The translations under genes were made by a program, and so were the position numbers. A DNA stretch of 62,956 nucleotides from NCBI GenBank assembly GCA_025358455.1, contig JANYJP010000116.1, positions 1 to 62,956 of the forward strand, written 5' to 3'. Origin of the DNA: Bacteroidales bacterium. Lineage in GTDB: Bacteria > Bacteroidota > Bacteroidia > Bacteroidales > VadinHA17. Positions within the stretch are counted from its first letter, which is position 1. Each line of letters opens with the position of its first letter. Of the stretch, positions 26,784 to 35,660 are shown piece by piece. Below the pieces are notes generated by a model, which did not search any database, was not told where the DNA came from, and worked only from the letters and a program-made list of their open reading frames with translations.

Positions 26784-28613
26784 ATGGGAAGGAAGATAAG
26801 GTTTAGTCTTGTATACCGCGACATGTGGCAATCGTCGGGTAAGTACCAGCCACGTATAGATCAGCTTCAGGAGATAGCTCCGCATATTATTGAAATGGGA
26901 TGCTTCGACAGGATCGAAACAAATGGTGGTGCTTTTGAACAAGTGCAACTGTTGTATGGCGAAAATCCAAACACTGCCGTACGCGAATGGACAAAACCTT
27001 TCAATGAAGCCGGGATAAAAACGCACATGCTTGAAAGAGCTTTAAACGGAATAAGAATGTTCCCGGTACCAGCCGATGTCAGAAGACTGATGTATAAAGT
27101 AAAAAAAGCACAGGGAGTAGATATAGCCCGGTCATTCTGCGGACTAAACGATCACCGTAACCTTGAACTCTCTATTAAATATGCTAAAGAGGCTGGGATG
27201 ATATCACAGGCAGCACTTTCTATAACTTATTCTCCTGTACATACAGTTGATTACTACATGGATGTAGTTGATCATATAGTTAATTATGGGGCAGATGAGA
27301 TATGTCTGAAGGATATGGCTGGTGTAGGGAGGCCGGCGATGCTGGGCGAACTGGTAAGAAGAATTAAAACAAAATATCCCGGAATTGTTGTTCAGTATCA
27401 TGGACATTCGGGTCCCGGAATGTCGGTAGCTTCGATGCTTGAGGTAGCAAGAGCCGGCGCCGATTACCTGGATGTTGCCATGGAACCGTTGAGTTGGGGA
27501 ATGATACATCCTGATGTGATAGCAATACAGGCCATAATGAAAGATGCAGGTTTTGATGTGCCTGAAATAAATATGGATGCTTATATGAAAGTCAGATCAC
27601 TCACCCAAAAATTTATAGATGACTTTCTGGGTTATTTTATTGATCCGAGGAATAAGCAGATTTCGTCGTTGCTAATTAGCAGCGGACTTCCGGGTGGTAT
27701 GATGGGCAGCCTGATGGCCGATCTGAAAGGTGTGCATCAGGGTATCAATACCACATTAAAAAGTAAAGGACAACAGGAATTAAGTGAGGACGAACTTATA
27801 GTTAAGCTTTTTAATGAAGTGGAGTATATCTGGCCAAAACTTGGATATCCCCCACTCGTTACTCCTTTCAGTCAGTATGTTAAAAATGTTGCACTCATGA
27901 ATATTATTCAGCTGACAGGCGGAAAAGAAAGATATTCGATGATAGACAACAATACATGGGATATGATACTTGGAAAAGCCGGTAAGCTTCCGGGCGCTCT
28001 GGATGAAGAGATCATAAACCTGGCTAAGAGTCAATCAAAAGAATTCTATACTGGCACACCCCAGGATGTATATCCCGATCAGCTTGATACATTCAGAGAT
28101 GAGATGAAAACAAATGGTTGGGAGACTGGGAAAGATGATGAGGAGCTTTTTGAGCTTGCTATGCACGACAGGCAATATCGTGATTATAAATCAGGCGTTG
28201 CAAAATCAAGATTTGAAAATGAGCTTGCAAAAGCAAAAGAACAAGTTACAAAAAGCGTAACAAGTTCTGCAGTTGAAAAACCTCTTATAAACACGAATAC
28301 TCAAAAGGTAGAAAAGATAACTGATCCGGATATGAAAAATATCCTTTCACCTGCCAAAGGCAAGGTCTATTATAATCTGTTCAGCGAAATGACAGAACCT
28401 TCAGTTATTGGTGATCCGGTATATGAAGGCGAGCGTATCTGTTACCTCCAGACGAACTCTTATATAACTGAAATCACCTCCCCATACAATGGTGAGGTGG
28501 CTGGAATAGTTGTTCTTCAGGGAGCTAACGTGGCCAAAGGCGACGTGCTATTCAGAATAAAAGAAGTAAATAAGAAAATCAAAAAGATAAAGAAAACAGC
28601 TATTGGTAAATAA
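26784..28613 (+). CDS. Carboxyltransferase (pyruvate carboxylase subunit B / oxaloacetate decarboxylase alpha type) with lysine-less biotinyl-like domain
   Basis: This 609-residue protein has a DRE-TIM carboxyltransferase barrel (about 1-300): SLVYRDMWQSSGKYQPR, the active-site lysine in ICLKDMAG, and the metal-binding His pair in YHGHSGPG. A conserved carboxylase domain follows (about 300-480), with LPGGMMGSLMADLK and WPKLGYPPLVTPFSQYV. The last 90 residues look like a biotinyl/lipoyl domain (LSPAKGKVYYNLF, then GDPVYEGERICYLQTNSYI, then SPYNGEVAGIVVLQGANVAKGDVLF). The position of the AMKM biotin site is occupied by LQTNSYI (about residues 555-561), with no lysine, so it cannot be biotinylated there. 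Either a separate biotin carrier protein supplies the carboxyl group, or the domain is only structural. It may decarboxylate oxaloacetate or carboxylate pyruvate. Confidence 0.85.
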   Translation: MGRKIRFSLVYRDMWQSSGKYQPRIDQLQEIAPHIIEMGCFDRIETNGGAFEQVQLLYGENPNTAVREWTKPFNEAGIKTHMLERALNGIRMFPVPADVRRLMYKVKKAQGVDIARSFCGLNDHRNLELSIKYAKEAGMISQAALSITYSPVHTVDYYMDVVDHIVNYGADEICLKDMAGVGRPAMLGELVRRIKTKYPGIVVQYHGHSGPGMSVASMLEVARAGADYLDVAMEPLSWGMIHPDVIAIQAIMKDAGFDVPEINMDAYMKVRSLTQKFIDDFLGYFIDPRNKQISSLLISSGLPGGMMGSLMADLKGVHQGINTTLKSKGQQELSEDELIVKLFNEVEYIWPKLGYPPLVTPFSQYVKNVALMNIIQLTGGKERYSMIDNNTWDMILGKAGKLPGALDEEIINLAKSQSKEFYTGTPQDVYPDQLDTFRDEMKTNGWETGKDDEELFELAMHDRQYRDYKSGVAKSRFENELAKAKEQVTKSVTSSAVEKPLINTNTQKVEKITDPDMKNILSPAKGKVYYNLFSEMTEPSVIGDPVYEGERICYLQTNSYITEITSPYNGEVAGIVVLQGANVAKGDVLFRIKEVNKKIKKIKKTAIGK

Positions 28614-28670
28614 AGCTATTTTTTTTTATAATTTGCATCCCGATTACCAAACAAAACCAATATTCAAGAT

Positions 28671-30767
28671 ATGAAAAAGACCTTGATTTTTATTATCCTG
28701 GCATCCGTTGTATTTACAGGATACAAGAAAGAAGAAAAAAACACTAACCCTTTCTTCAATAAATTTGATACTCCCTTCGAGGTACCTCCATTTGAAAAGA
28801 TTAAAGCAGCTCATTATATGCCTGCCTTTCTGAAAGGATTTGAGGAACAGAAAAGTGAGATAAAATCTATTATAAATAACCCTGAAGAACCAACTTTCGA
28901 AAACACGATTAAACCATATGTGTATAGTGGACAGCTTCTTCAAAGGGTTAGCAGTGTGTTTGGCGCGCTTAATTCTGCAAATACGAATGACTCTCTCCAG
29001 ACGATAAACAGAGAACTCTCTCCTATATCTTCAAAACACAGAGACGACATCAGCCTCAATGATACTCTTTTTCGGAAAGTTAAATCAGTATACGGGAATA
29101 AGGAAAAATTTAATCTGACCGGGGAGGAGAAAAAGCTCCTTGATGATACTTATAAAGATTTTGTAAGAAGTGGAGCTGCATTATCAACAGAAGATAAAGG
29201 GAAACTCCGTAAAATGAACGAGGAGCTTTCGCTCTTGTCTGTAAAGTTTGGTCAGAACCTCCTTGCTGAAACTAATGGTTTTAACCTTATTATCGACAAA
29301 AAAGAGGATCTTTCAGGATTGCCAGAGGGAGTAATTACACAAGCAGCTGCTATGGCAAAATCTCTGAAAATGGATGGCAAATGGGCATTTACACTGCAGG
29401 TTCCCAGTATGACTCCATTCCTTCAATATTCTGACAGGCGTGATCTCAGGGAAAAGCTTTTTACTGCATATTTTATGAAAGGCGATAACGATAATGACCA
29501 TGATAACAAAGCAATAATTGCCAGAATCACCAAACTCAGAGTTGAAAGATCTCATCTCCTTGGTTACGACAGTTTCTCAGATTTCGTGCTGGAAAGAACA
29601 ATGGCAAAAACTCCGGAAAAAGTTTTATCATTTCTAGGGCAGGTTTGGGATGCTGCCCTGCCTTTCGCTAAAGCTGAAGCAGCAGCTCAACAGGATCTGA
29701 TAAATAAAGAAGGCGGAAAATTCAAACTTGCTCCCTGGGACTGGTGGTATTATACCGAAAAAATAAAGAAAGAAAAATATGATCTTAATGACGAAGCTAC
29801 CAGACCATATTTTAAGATAGATAATGTAATGGAAGGTATGTTCTATGTTGCCAATCAGTTATATGGGCTCAATTTTACAAAGAGAACAGACATATCCAAA
29901 TATCATCCGGATGTTAACACTTTTGAAGTTACCCGCGATGGCAAACATGTTGGGATACTTATGATTGATAATTATCCGCGTTTATCAAAACGGGGCGGAG
30001 CATGGTGCGGGGCTTTCAGAGGTCAGCGTCGTGATATAAACGGGAAAATGATTTATCCTGTTGTTACCATGGTCACCAACTCAACTCCCCCTACTACTGA
30101 CAAACCTTCTCTGTTGACTTCCGAAGAAGCCAGTACTCTTTTCCACGAATTTGGTCATGCCCTGGCCGCATTACTGTCAAATAAAACGTACCCGGGCGGT
30201 TCCTTGCCACGTGATTTTGTTGAATTGCCATCACAGATAATGGAACATTGGGTTCTGGAACCTGAAGTGCTCAAAGTATATGCAAAACATTACAAGACAG
30301 GTAAAATCATCCCTACTGAATTAGTTGACAAACTTGTTAAATCTGGTAAATTCAATACAGGATTTCAGACAGTCGAGTACGTTGCTGCTGCACTTCTGGA
30401 TATGGAATATCATACACTAAAAGAACCGGTGGACCTAAATATCAGGGATTTTGAAAAGAAATCGATGGATAAATACGGGTTGATTCCTGAAATTAAACCA
30501 AGATACAGATCAACATATTTCAACCATATCTGGGCAGGCGGATATTCTGCGGGCTACTATGGTTATATCTGGTGCGAGATTCTTGATGCGGATGCTTTCC
30601 AGGCATTCAAAGAAACCGGAAACATTTTCAATAAAGAGGTTGCGGCAAGGTTTGAAAAAGAGATATTGTCAAAAGGCGGCACCCGCGATCCACTTCAAAT
30701 GTACATTGCCTTCAGAGGAAAAGAACCAGGTATTGATGCTCTTCTTATAAACAGAGGGCTTAAATAA
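28671..30767 (+). CDS. dcp: M3 family peptidyl-dipeptidase (Dcp-like)
   Basis: This 698-residue zinc metallopeptidase has the motif HEFGH at 492-496 (STLFHEFGHALAAL), the third ligand glutamate in FVELPSQIMEHW, and the family's WAGGYSAGYYGYIWCEILDADAF near the C-terminus. Dcp enzymes remove C-terminal dipeptides from oligopeptides. The N-terminus (MKKTLIFIILASVVFTGYKKEEKN) has all parts of a lipoprotein signal except that Cys is replaced by Tyr18 (TAC). One G-to-A change from TGC would explain it. The protein is therefore probably exported but not lipidated, or stays tethered by an uncleaved signal. Transcription ends at the terminator at 30791. Confidence 0.9.
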   Translation: MKKTLIFIILASVVFTGYKKEEKNTNPFFNKFDTPFEVPPFEKIKAAHYMPAFLKGFEEQKSEIKSIINNPEEPTFENTIKPYVYSGQLLQRVSSVFGALNSANTNDSLQTINRELSPISSKHRDDISLNDTLFRKVKSVYGNKEKFNLTGEEKKLLDDTYKDFVRSGAALSTEDKGKLRKMNEELSLLSVKFGQNLLAETNGFNLIIDKKEDLSGLPEGVITQAAAMAKSLKMDGKWAFTLQVPSMTPFLQYSDRRDLREKLFTAYFMKGDNDNDHDNKAIIARITKLRVERSHLLGYDSFSDFVLERTMAKTPEKVLSFLGQVWDAALPFAKAEAAAQQDLINKEGGKFKLAPWDWWYYTEKIKKEKYDLNDEATRPYFKIDNVMEGMFYVANQLYGLNFTKRTDISKYHPDVNTFEVTRDGKHVGILMIDNYPRLSKRGGAWCGAFRGQRRDINGKMIYPVVTMVTNSTPPTTDKPSLLTSEEASTLFHEFGHALAALLSNKTYPGGSLPRDFVELPSQIMEHWVLEPEVLKVYAKHYKTGKIIPTELVDKLVKSGKFNTGFQTVEYVAAALLDMEYHTLKEPVDLNIRDFEKKSMDKYGLIPEIKPRYRSTYFNHIWAGGYSAGYYGYIWCEILDADAFQAFKETGNIFNKEVAARFEKEILSKGGTRDPLQMYIAFRGKEPGIDALLINRGLK

Positions 30768-30790
30768 CCCCTGCCGGATAATAACAGATT

Positions 30791-30830
30791 AAAACACCCT
30801 TTTTGCAATAAGCTATCAAGGGTGTTTTTT
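30791..30830 (+). terminator. Intrinsic terminator of the M3 peptidase gene
   Basis: AAAACACCCTT (30791-30801) pairs perfectly with AAGGGTGTTTT (30818-30828), 11 bp around a 16-base loop, followed by more T. The A-tract before the left arm could make it work on the other strand too, though no minus-strand gene ends here. Confidence 0.85.
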
Positions 30831-30843
30831 GATCTGAAAAATA

Positions 30844-30851
30844 TATATTTG
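30844..30851 (+). promoter_or_regulatory. Bacteroidota-type -7 element before the 7TM sensor kinase gene
   Basis: TATATTTG matches TAnnTTTG exactly, 25 bp before the start codon and just after the preceding terminator, so this is the likely promoter of the sensor kinase. A TTTG box lies at 30828-30831, but closer than the usual -33 spacing. Confidence 0.45.
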
Positions 30852-30876
30852 TAAAAATGTACTTTACCTGCCAGCA

Positions 30877-32940
30877 ATGAGAATCAGGATTTTATTATTG
30901 TCTTTATTTGTTACACTGAATCTGTATTCAAAAGTCCCTGACCCCGTTGCATTAAAGGGGATACTCGACCTTCGTGAACTTAGTAACCCTGATCATTTTG
31001 TTGTAAAACTTAATGGAGAATGGGAGTTTTACTGGATGAAACTTATACGTCCTCATGATTTTAAATCAGATAATGTTATTCCTGCCTATTATGGCAAGGT
31101 CCCTTCATATTGGACTGATTATTCCACGGAATCATTTAAAACTACAAGCTTTGGTTATGCCACTTATCGTTTAACGGTTTTATTTCCATCTGGTTACAAA
31201 AACGCCCTGGCAATTGATCTCCCGGTATTTGATTCTTCATATGACATTTATATAAACGGTAAATATCTTGGAGGAAATGGAACCCCGGGGAAATCGGCCG
31301 ATGACACAAAACCTGAATACAAACGAAACTTTTACAGGCTTATTCCGGATTCAGACTCAATGACAATTATTATAAATGTTTCAAATTATGATCATCGTCG
31401 TGGTGGCTTCTGGCTTCCGGTAAAACTGGGAACTTTTACTGAAGTTCAGAAAATGTTGGCTAACAGCTGGGCGGCAGAATGGTCAGTGATCAGCCTGCTA
31501 CTGGGATTCTCTGTTTTTTTCCTTTTCTTATTTATCATTTCTCCAAAGGAAAAAATTATGGGTTTCTTCAGTATTGCTACAATCGGACTGGCACTGAGAC
31601 CACTTTTCACTTCCCATTATCTCATTCTTAACCTGTTTAGCATTTCGTGGCTTTGGATCGTAAGACTGGAGTTTATAGGTTTATTCATCGTGATCATAGG
31701 ATGGTCATGGTTTTCCACAAATCTTTACCCTTCAAAATTTGTCAGAATACTGGCATGGATAAACACAATGATTTTCTTTACTTTATTTGTTCTTACATTA
31801 TTTCTTCCGGTAAAAGTTTTTAGCTATTCCTCATTATTGTACTATCCTTCAATGATCCTGCTGATCTCTTACCTCATATATGAGAGCCTTATCGGGTCAT
31901 TCAAAAAAAATACTGTTGATATAATATATTTTCTGGCGTTTGTTCTTTTGTTATTCGGGGGAATAAACGACATAAGGGTATCAATGGGGCAGTCAAACAG
32001 CGGCTCAGGTTATTTATTGACATATATAATAGTACCGTTTGTTTTTATTCAGGCATCATTATTATTATATAAATGGGTAAAATCATACCAGGAAAAAGAA
32101 AAGCTTCAGAACGAGCTGGAATTTGTGAACAGAAACCTTGAACTTCTTATTAATGTGAGAACAAAGGAACTCCAGACAAGAAATGTAGAAATCGAAAAGC
32201 AGAACAGCAAAATTGCATTGCAAAACAAGCAATTGTCAGATACAATTCAACTGAAAAACAGAATATTCTCTGTAATAGCTCACGATTTACGAAGTCCTGT
32301 AGTAAACATACTGTACATGCTTAATCTACTTAAAGAGAAGGAGTATAAAGAGAAGTATGACACCTTTGCAAATTCGAGTATCCAATATGCTCAACTTGTA
32401 ATCAGCCTTCTGGAAAATATGCTTGTCTGGGGCAGAGGACAGGAAGACAAGATTAAATTCTCTCCGGAAAAAAGAGATCTGGCCGATATAATTCTTACTA
32501 ACCTGAGCATCTTCAAAGAAACTGCAGATAAAAAATCGATTTCTGTTAACTTCACACAGGTAGGCAGCTCAACGGCCTTTTTTGACAAAGACCTTCTGGA
32601 TATAATAATCAGAAACCTGCTCTCAAATTCTGTGAAGTACACCCCACGCGGAGGAAGGATAAGCATATTACTGAAGGATAAAACGATGACGGGCGAAGGC
32701 ATTATGCTAAAGATTTGTGACAATGGTGTGGGTATGCCTGAAGTAAAACAAAAATATCTGTTTACCTCTACTGAAATTGAAAGTACCCCCGGTACAGAGA
32801 ATGAAAAAGGAACTGGCCTGGGTCTCAAGCTTTGTAATGATCTCGTTAGAATTAACAATGGAAGAATTGTAGTCGAGAGCAAATTGAATGAAGGAACATG
32901 CTTTTCTATTTTCCTGCCAGTTGAAAAGGTTCATTCTTAA
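30877..32940 (+). CDS. 7TM-DISM sensor histidine kinase
   Basis: This 687-residue protein has a signal peptide (1-18) and an extracytoplasmic galactose-binding-like domain (about 25-190; LNGEWEFYW, YATYRLTVLFPSG, DSSYDIYINGKYLGGNG), as in 7TMR-DISMED proteins. Seven hydrophobic helices follow (about 200-405), then a coiled coil (about 410-460) and a HisKA domain with H469 in VIAHDLRSPVVNI. The HATPase domain has NLLSNSVKYTPRGG, DNGVGMPE and GTGLGLKL. The sensory domain suggests a carbohydrate or related extracellular ligand. No response regulator gene is adjacent, so its partner is encoded elsewhere. The PAP2 phosphatase gene follows after 78 bp on the same strand. Confidence 0.88.
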   Translation: MRIRILLLSLFVTLNLYSKVPDPVALKGILDLRELSNPDHFVVKLNGEWEFYWMKLIRPHDFKSDNVIPAYYGKVPSYWTDYSTESFKTTSFGYATYRLTVLFPSGYKNALAIDLPVFDSSYDIYINGKYLGGNGTPGKSADDTKPEYKRNFYRLIPDSDSMTIIINVSNYDHRRGGFWLPVKLGTFTEVQKMLANSWAAEWSVISLLLGFSVFFLFLFIISPKEKIMGFFSIATIGLALRPLFTSHYLILNLFSISWLWIVRLEFIGLFIVIIGWSWFSTNLYPSKFVRILAWINTMIFFTLFVLTLFLPVKVFSYSSLLYYPSMILLISYLIYESLIGSFKKNTVDIIYFLAFVLLLFGGINDIRVSMGQSNSGSGYLLTYIIVPFVFIQASLLLYKWVKSYQEKEKLQNELEFVNRNLELLINVRTKELQTRNVEIEKQNSKIALQNKQLSDTIQLKNRIFSVIAHDLRSPVVNILYMLNLLKEKEYKEKYDTFANSSIQYAQLVISLLENMLVWGRGQEDKIKFSPEKRDLADIILTNLSIFKETADKKSISVNFTQVGSSTAFFDKDLLDIIIRNLLSNSVKYTPRGGRISILLKDKTMTGEGIMLKICDNGVGMPEVKQKYLFTSTEIESTPGTENEKGTGLGLKLCNDLVRINNGRIVVESKLNEGTCFSIFLPVEKVHS

Positions 32941-33018
32941 AATACGTTCAGACTTTAAACTTAATTAATGGGTAAATTACTGGTTAAATAAATTTACTAA
33001 CGAATACACTTATTATTG

Positions 33019-34008
33019 ATGATAAGATTGACCTGCGTCCTTTTTCTTGTAATTAGTAATCAGGTTTACAGCCAGAATCTGCAGGTTGTAGATTCTGTTG
33101 GCTCAAAACAAGCAACCTATTCAACTCAAAATAAGGATAATACCGGCATTAAAAAATCGGCAGACAATTTTTACAAAACAGACAGTATCTTCTCATTTCG
33201 TTCTCCGAAAGGATATTTCCCCTCGTTGCTTCACAATTTTGGAGAGCAGGCAACTGCTCCTCTCCATTTTAAAAAAAAAGAATGGATAATTACCGCTGCG
33301 TCAGTAGGCATCACTGCGGCATTCATTCATTTTGACGGAGACATAGATGAATGGGCACGTGTTCAAAAACAGAAACATAATTGGGTAAATATATCCTCAC
33401 CCTTTATTTCTGAATTTGGAAGTAACTATGGTATGTATAGCGTTGGTGCATTTGGCTTATTGAGTGCAGCATTAAAAGATGAAAAAGGAGTTCAGACGAG
33501 TCTGCTTGCAACACAGGCAATGATTACGTCGGGAGTCTGGGTTCATCTGATAAAAATATTAACAGGTAGAGAAAGGCCCTCTGCTGATTACGTCTTCAGT
33601 AAATATGATGCCGGAAAATGGTATGGCCCCTTCGCTCAGTTTGACCAGGACTTAGCCCTTAGAAAACCCGGATCATCTTTTGATGCTTTCCCGTCGGGCC
33701 ATACAATCACTGCCTTTTCAATTGCTACAGTTTTTGCAACTATGTATAAAGATAAACCAGCCATTCCGATAATAAGTTACTCAGCAGCGACATTAGTTGG
33801 CATATCAAGATTAACAGAACATGCTCACTGGGCATCCGATGTTTTTGTCGGGGCGTTATTAGGTTATGCCTGCGGGAAACAGGTGGTGGCTCACTTTAAT
33901 AAGACACATCAAAAGGCACTTGCTTCCGGATCGTCAAAATCATTGAAAAAAGCAGAACTTACATTTATCCAATATGGAAATCAGGTTGGTTTGTCATTGA
34001 AGTGGTAA
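33019..34008 (+). CDS. PAP2-family membrane phosphatase with N-terminal exported segment
   Basis: The start is the ATG at 33019 (MIRLTCVLFLVISNQVYSQ, signal peptide); the frame can be read from TTG one codon earlier. The protein is 329 residues and carries the three PAP2 phosphatase motifs: KILTGRERPSADY, PSGHT in DAFPSGHTITAF, and SRLTEHAHWASDVFVG. PAP2 enzymes dephosphorylate phosphatidic acid, undecaprenyl diphosphate or similar lipids at the membrane. The last 15 bases overlap the end of the convergent GT39 gene. Substrate unknown. Confidence 0.85.
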   Translation: MIRLTCVLFLVISNQVYSQNLQVVDSVGSKQATYSTQNKDNTGIKKSADNFYKTDSIFSFRSPKGYFPSLLHNFGEQATAPLHFKKKEWIITAASVGITAAFIHFDGDIDEWARVQKQKHNWVNISSPFISEFGSNYGMYSVGAFGLLSAALKDEKGVQTSLLATQAMITSGVWVHLIKILTGRERPSADYVFSKYDAGKWYGPFAQFDQDLALRKPGSSFDAFPSGHTITAFSIATVFATMYKDKPAIPIISYSAATLVGISRLTEHAHWASDVFVGALLGYACGKQVVAHFNKTHQKALASGSSKSLKKAELTFIQYGNQVGLSLKW

Positions 34009-35634
34009 TCTCAGGTAAAACAGGAATCCTCCTTCTGCTTTAATAAGCTTAAAATCAGGATGTTTTTCAATGGTGTCCTTTGACGTTACTTTTGCTATCA
34101 GGTAAACAGGTTTATCAATTGCACCCTCCAGTAACCAGTTTTTATCTCTGCTTTCAGCTTTTTCTCCCGGCATTTTCTGAAAATAGAAAAATGGAGCATA
34201 ACTATAGAATCCCAAAGTGCTCACATACACATCTTTTCCTGTTATGCTCTGTAAAAAATTTACATATGGCGCCTGGGAATACTTTTCGATTTTTGGAACC
34301 ACTTCCAGCAGATAAAAAAACATGCAAAACGATGTTGCATAAGATAATGTTAAAAACCCCTTAAAGAATTTTTTCCTGTTCAACATTATTATGGAGATCA
34401 GCACAATGATGAAATAAATTATACCAATAGAAAACTCATAACCATTCCATTTAACCGGAGCGTTCAGGCAGGCTGCAATAAATGGATCTTTGATATATGG
34501 GATAATTATCTCTTTATTCTGAGCCAGCAATGGGATGGCTGTTAAAAGAATTGAAAAAACGGCTCCGGTTATAGCAATAATCCACAAAAGGTATTTTTTC
34601 AGGGTAGTCCTGTTATTAACCAGTTCATATATAAAACAGGAAGCAATAAATGAGACCGGGAAATATGCAAGTGACGAGTAGTGTACAATTTTTGTTTTAA
34701 CTATTGTAAATAAAATCATTACAACCCAGAACAAAATAAACATCAGTTTCAGGAAACCAGTATCTTCTTTAAAGAATGTAGATTTCTTACTCAGGAATAG
34801 AGGAAGCGCCAATACGGATATGGGAAAGCATCCTAAAAAGACTATAAGGAAATGATAATAAACAGGTCCGCTATGGCCTGCGACCGGCTTAAGAAACAGA
34901 TCAGCCTGATACCTGATAAACTCTGTTAAAAACCATGGCCCGTTCTTTATCATCTCAAAACCAAACCAAAGCGATGACACTAAAATAAATGAAACTGCAA
35001 AAACAAAGATATTTTTAAAATTTGTTATCTTTTTAAATCTGACACTCACCCAATATATAATCATGGAAATACTCACTATCAGTAATCCAACTGGTCCTTT
35101 GGTAAGTGTAGCCAACCCTATAGCAATGCCAGCAGCAAAAGCATAAAGTATTGGCCTCCTCTCCCCTTGTTCATTAATACTTTTGAACAGAAAAAAGAAA
35201 GTCAGGAAAATGAAATAATTAAAAGCCGGGTCGATAATCCCTGATTTGAAATAAAGATGAGGAAGGAATGATCCCATGTAAGCAAGTGCCCATATTAGTC
35301 CGAATTTTTCATCGTAAAGTTTCCTGCCAATATAATAGAATGTCAGAATTGATATAACTCCAAAGATTGCGTTTGGTAATCTCGCGGCAAACTCATTTAT
35401 CCCGAATACCTTCATGCAACCTGCCTGCATCCAGAAAAATAAGGGAGGTTTCTCCCAAAAAGGTTGAAAATCGATCTGAACCCGGCTGAAATTACCGGTA
35501 ACAATCATCTCACGGGCTGATTCAGCAAAATTAATTTCATCCCAATCGAACAAATGTACCGAACCAAGAAATGGTACGAAGAAAAATGTCGCTGAAATAA
35601 CAATCAATAACGGATAAAACTTTTTATATGACAT
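33994..35634 (-). CDS. ArnT/PMT-like GT39 family glycosyltransferase
   Basis: This 546-residue membrane protein has about a dozen hydrophobic helices. The first extracytoplasmic loop carries the catalytic acidic motif HLFDWDEINFAESAREM, and FQPFWEKPPLFFWMQAG and FGINEFAARLPNAIFG follow, all typical of ArnT/PMT (GT-C fold) transferases that move a sugar from a polyprenyl phosphate onto lipid A or protein. Its stop overlaps the PAP2 gene, and the PHP-like membrane protein gene lies 26 bp upstream, on the same strand. The acceptor and sugar are unknown. Confidence 0.87.
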   Translation of the reverse strand: MSYKKFYPLLIVISATFFFVPFLGSVHLFDWDEINFAESAREMIVTGNFSRVQIDFQPFWEKPPLFFWMQAGCMKVFGINEFAARLPNAIFGVISILTFYYIGRKLYDEKFGLIWALAYMGSFLPHLYFKSGIIDPAFNYFIFLTFFFLFKSINEQGERRPILYAFAAGIAIGLATLTKGPVGLLIVSISMIIYWVSVRFKKITNFKNIFVFAVSFILVSSLWFGFEMIKNGPWFLTEFIRYQADLFLKPVAGHSGPVYYHFLIVFLGCFPISVLALPLFLSKKSTFFKEDTGFLKLMFILFWVVMILFTIVKTKIVHYSSLAYFPVSFIASCFIYELVNNRTTLKKYLLWIIAITGAVFSILLTAIPLLAQNKEIIIPYIKDPFIAACLNAPVKWNGYEFSIGIIYFIIVLISIIMLNRKKFFKGFLTLSYATSFCMFFYLLEVVPKIEKYSQAPYVNFLQSITGKDVYVSTLGFYSYAPFFYFQKMPGEKAESRDKNWLLEGAIDKPVYLIAKVTSKDTIEKHPDFKLIKAEGGFLFYLRLPLQ

Positions 35635-35660
35635 ATTTTTTCCGGCACGTGTTTTTATAA

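Noticed and set aside
32391-32882. 163-residue minus-strand frame inside the 7TM sensor kinase gene
   Set aside because: It mirrors the kinase and ATPase domain coding region and shows no family motif.
33994-34008. Overlap of the PAP2 and GT39 genes as a frameshift or error
   Set aside because: The genes are convergent and both proteins end normally; a short tail-to-tail overlap is common, and the same is seen at 43154-43167.
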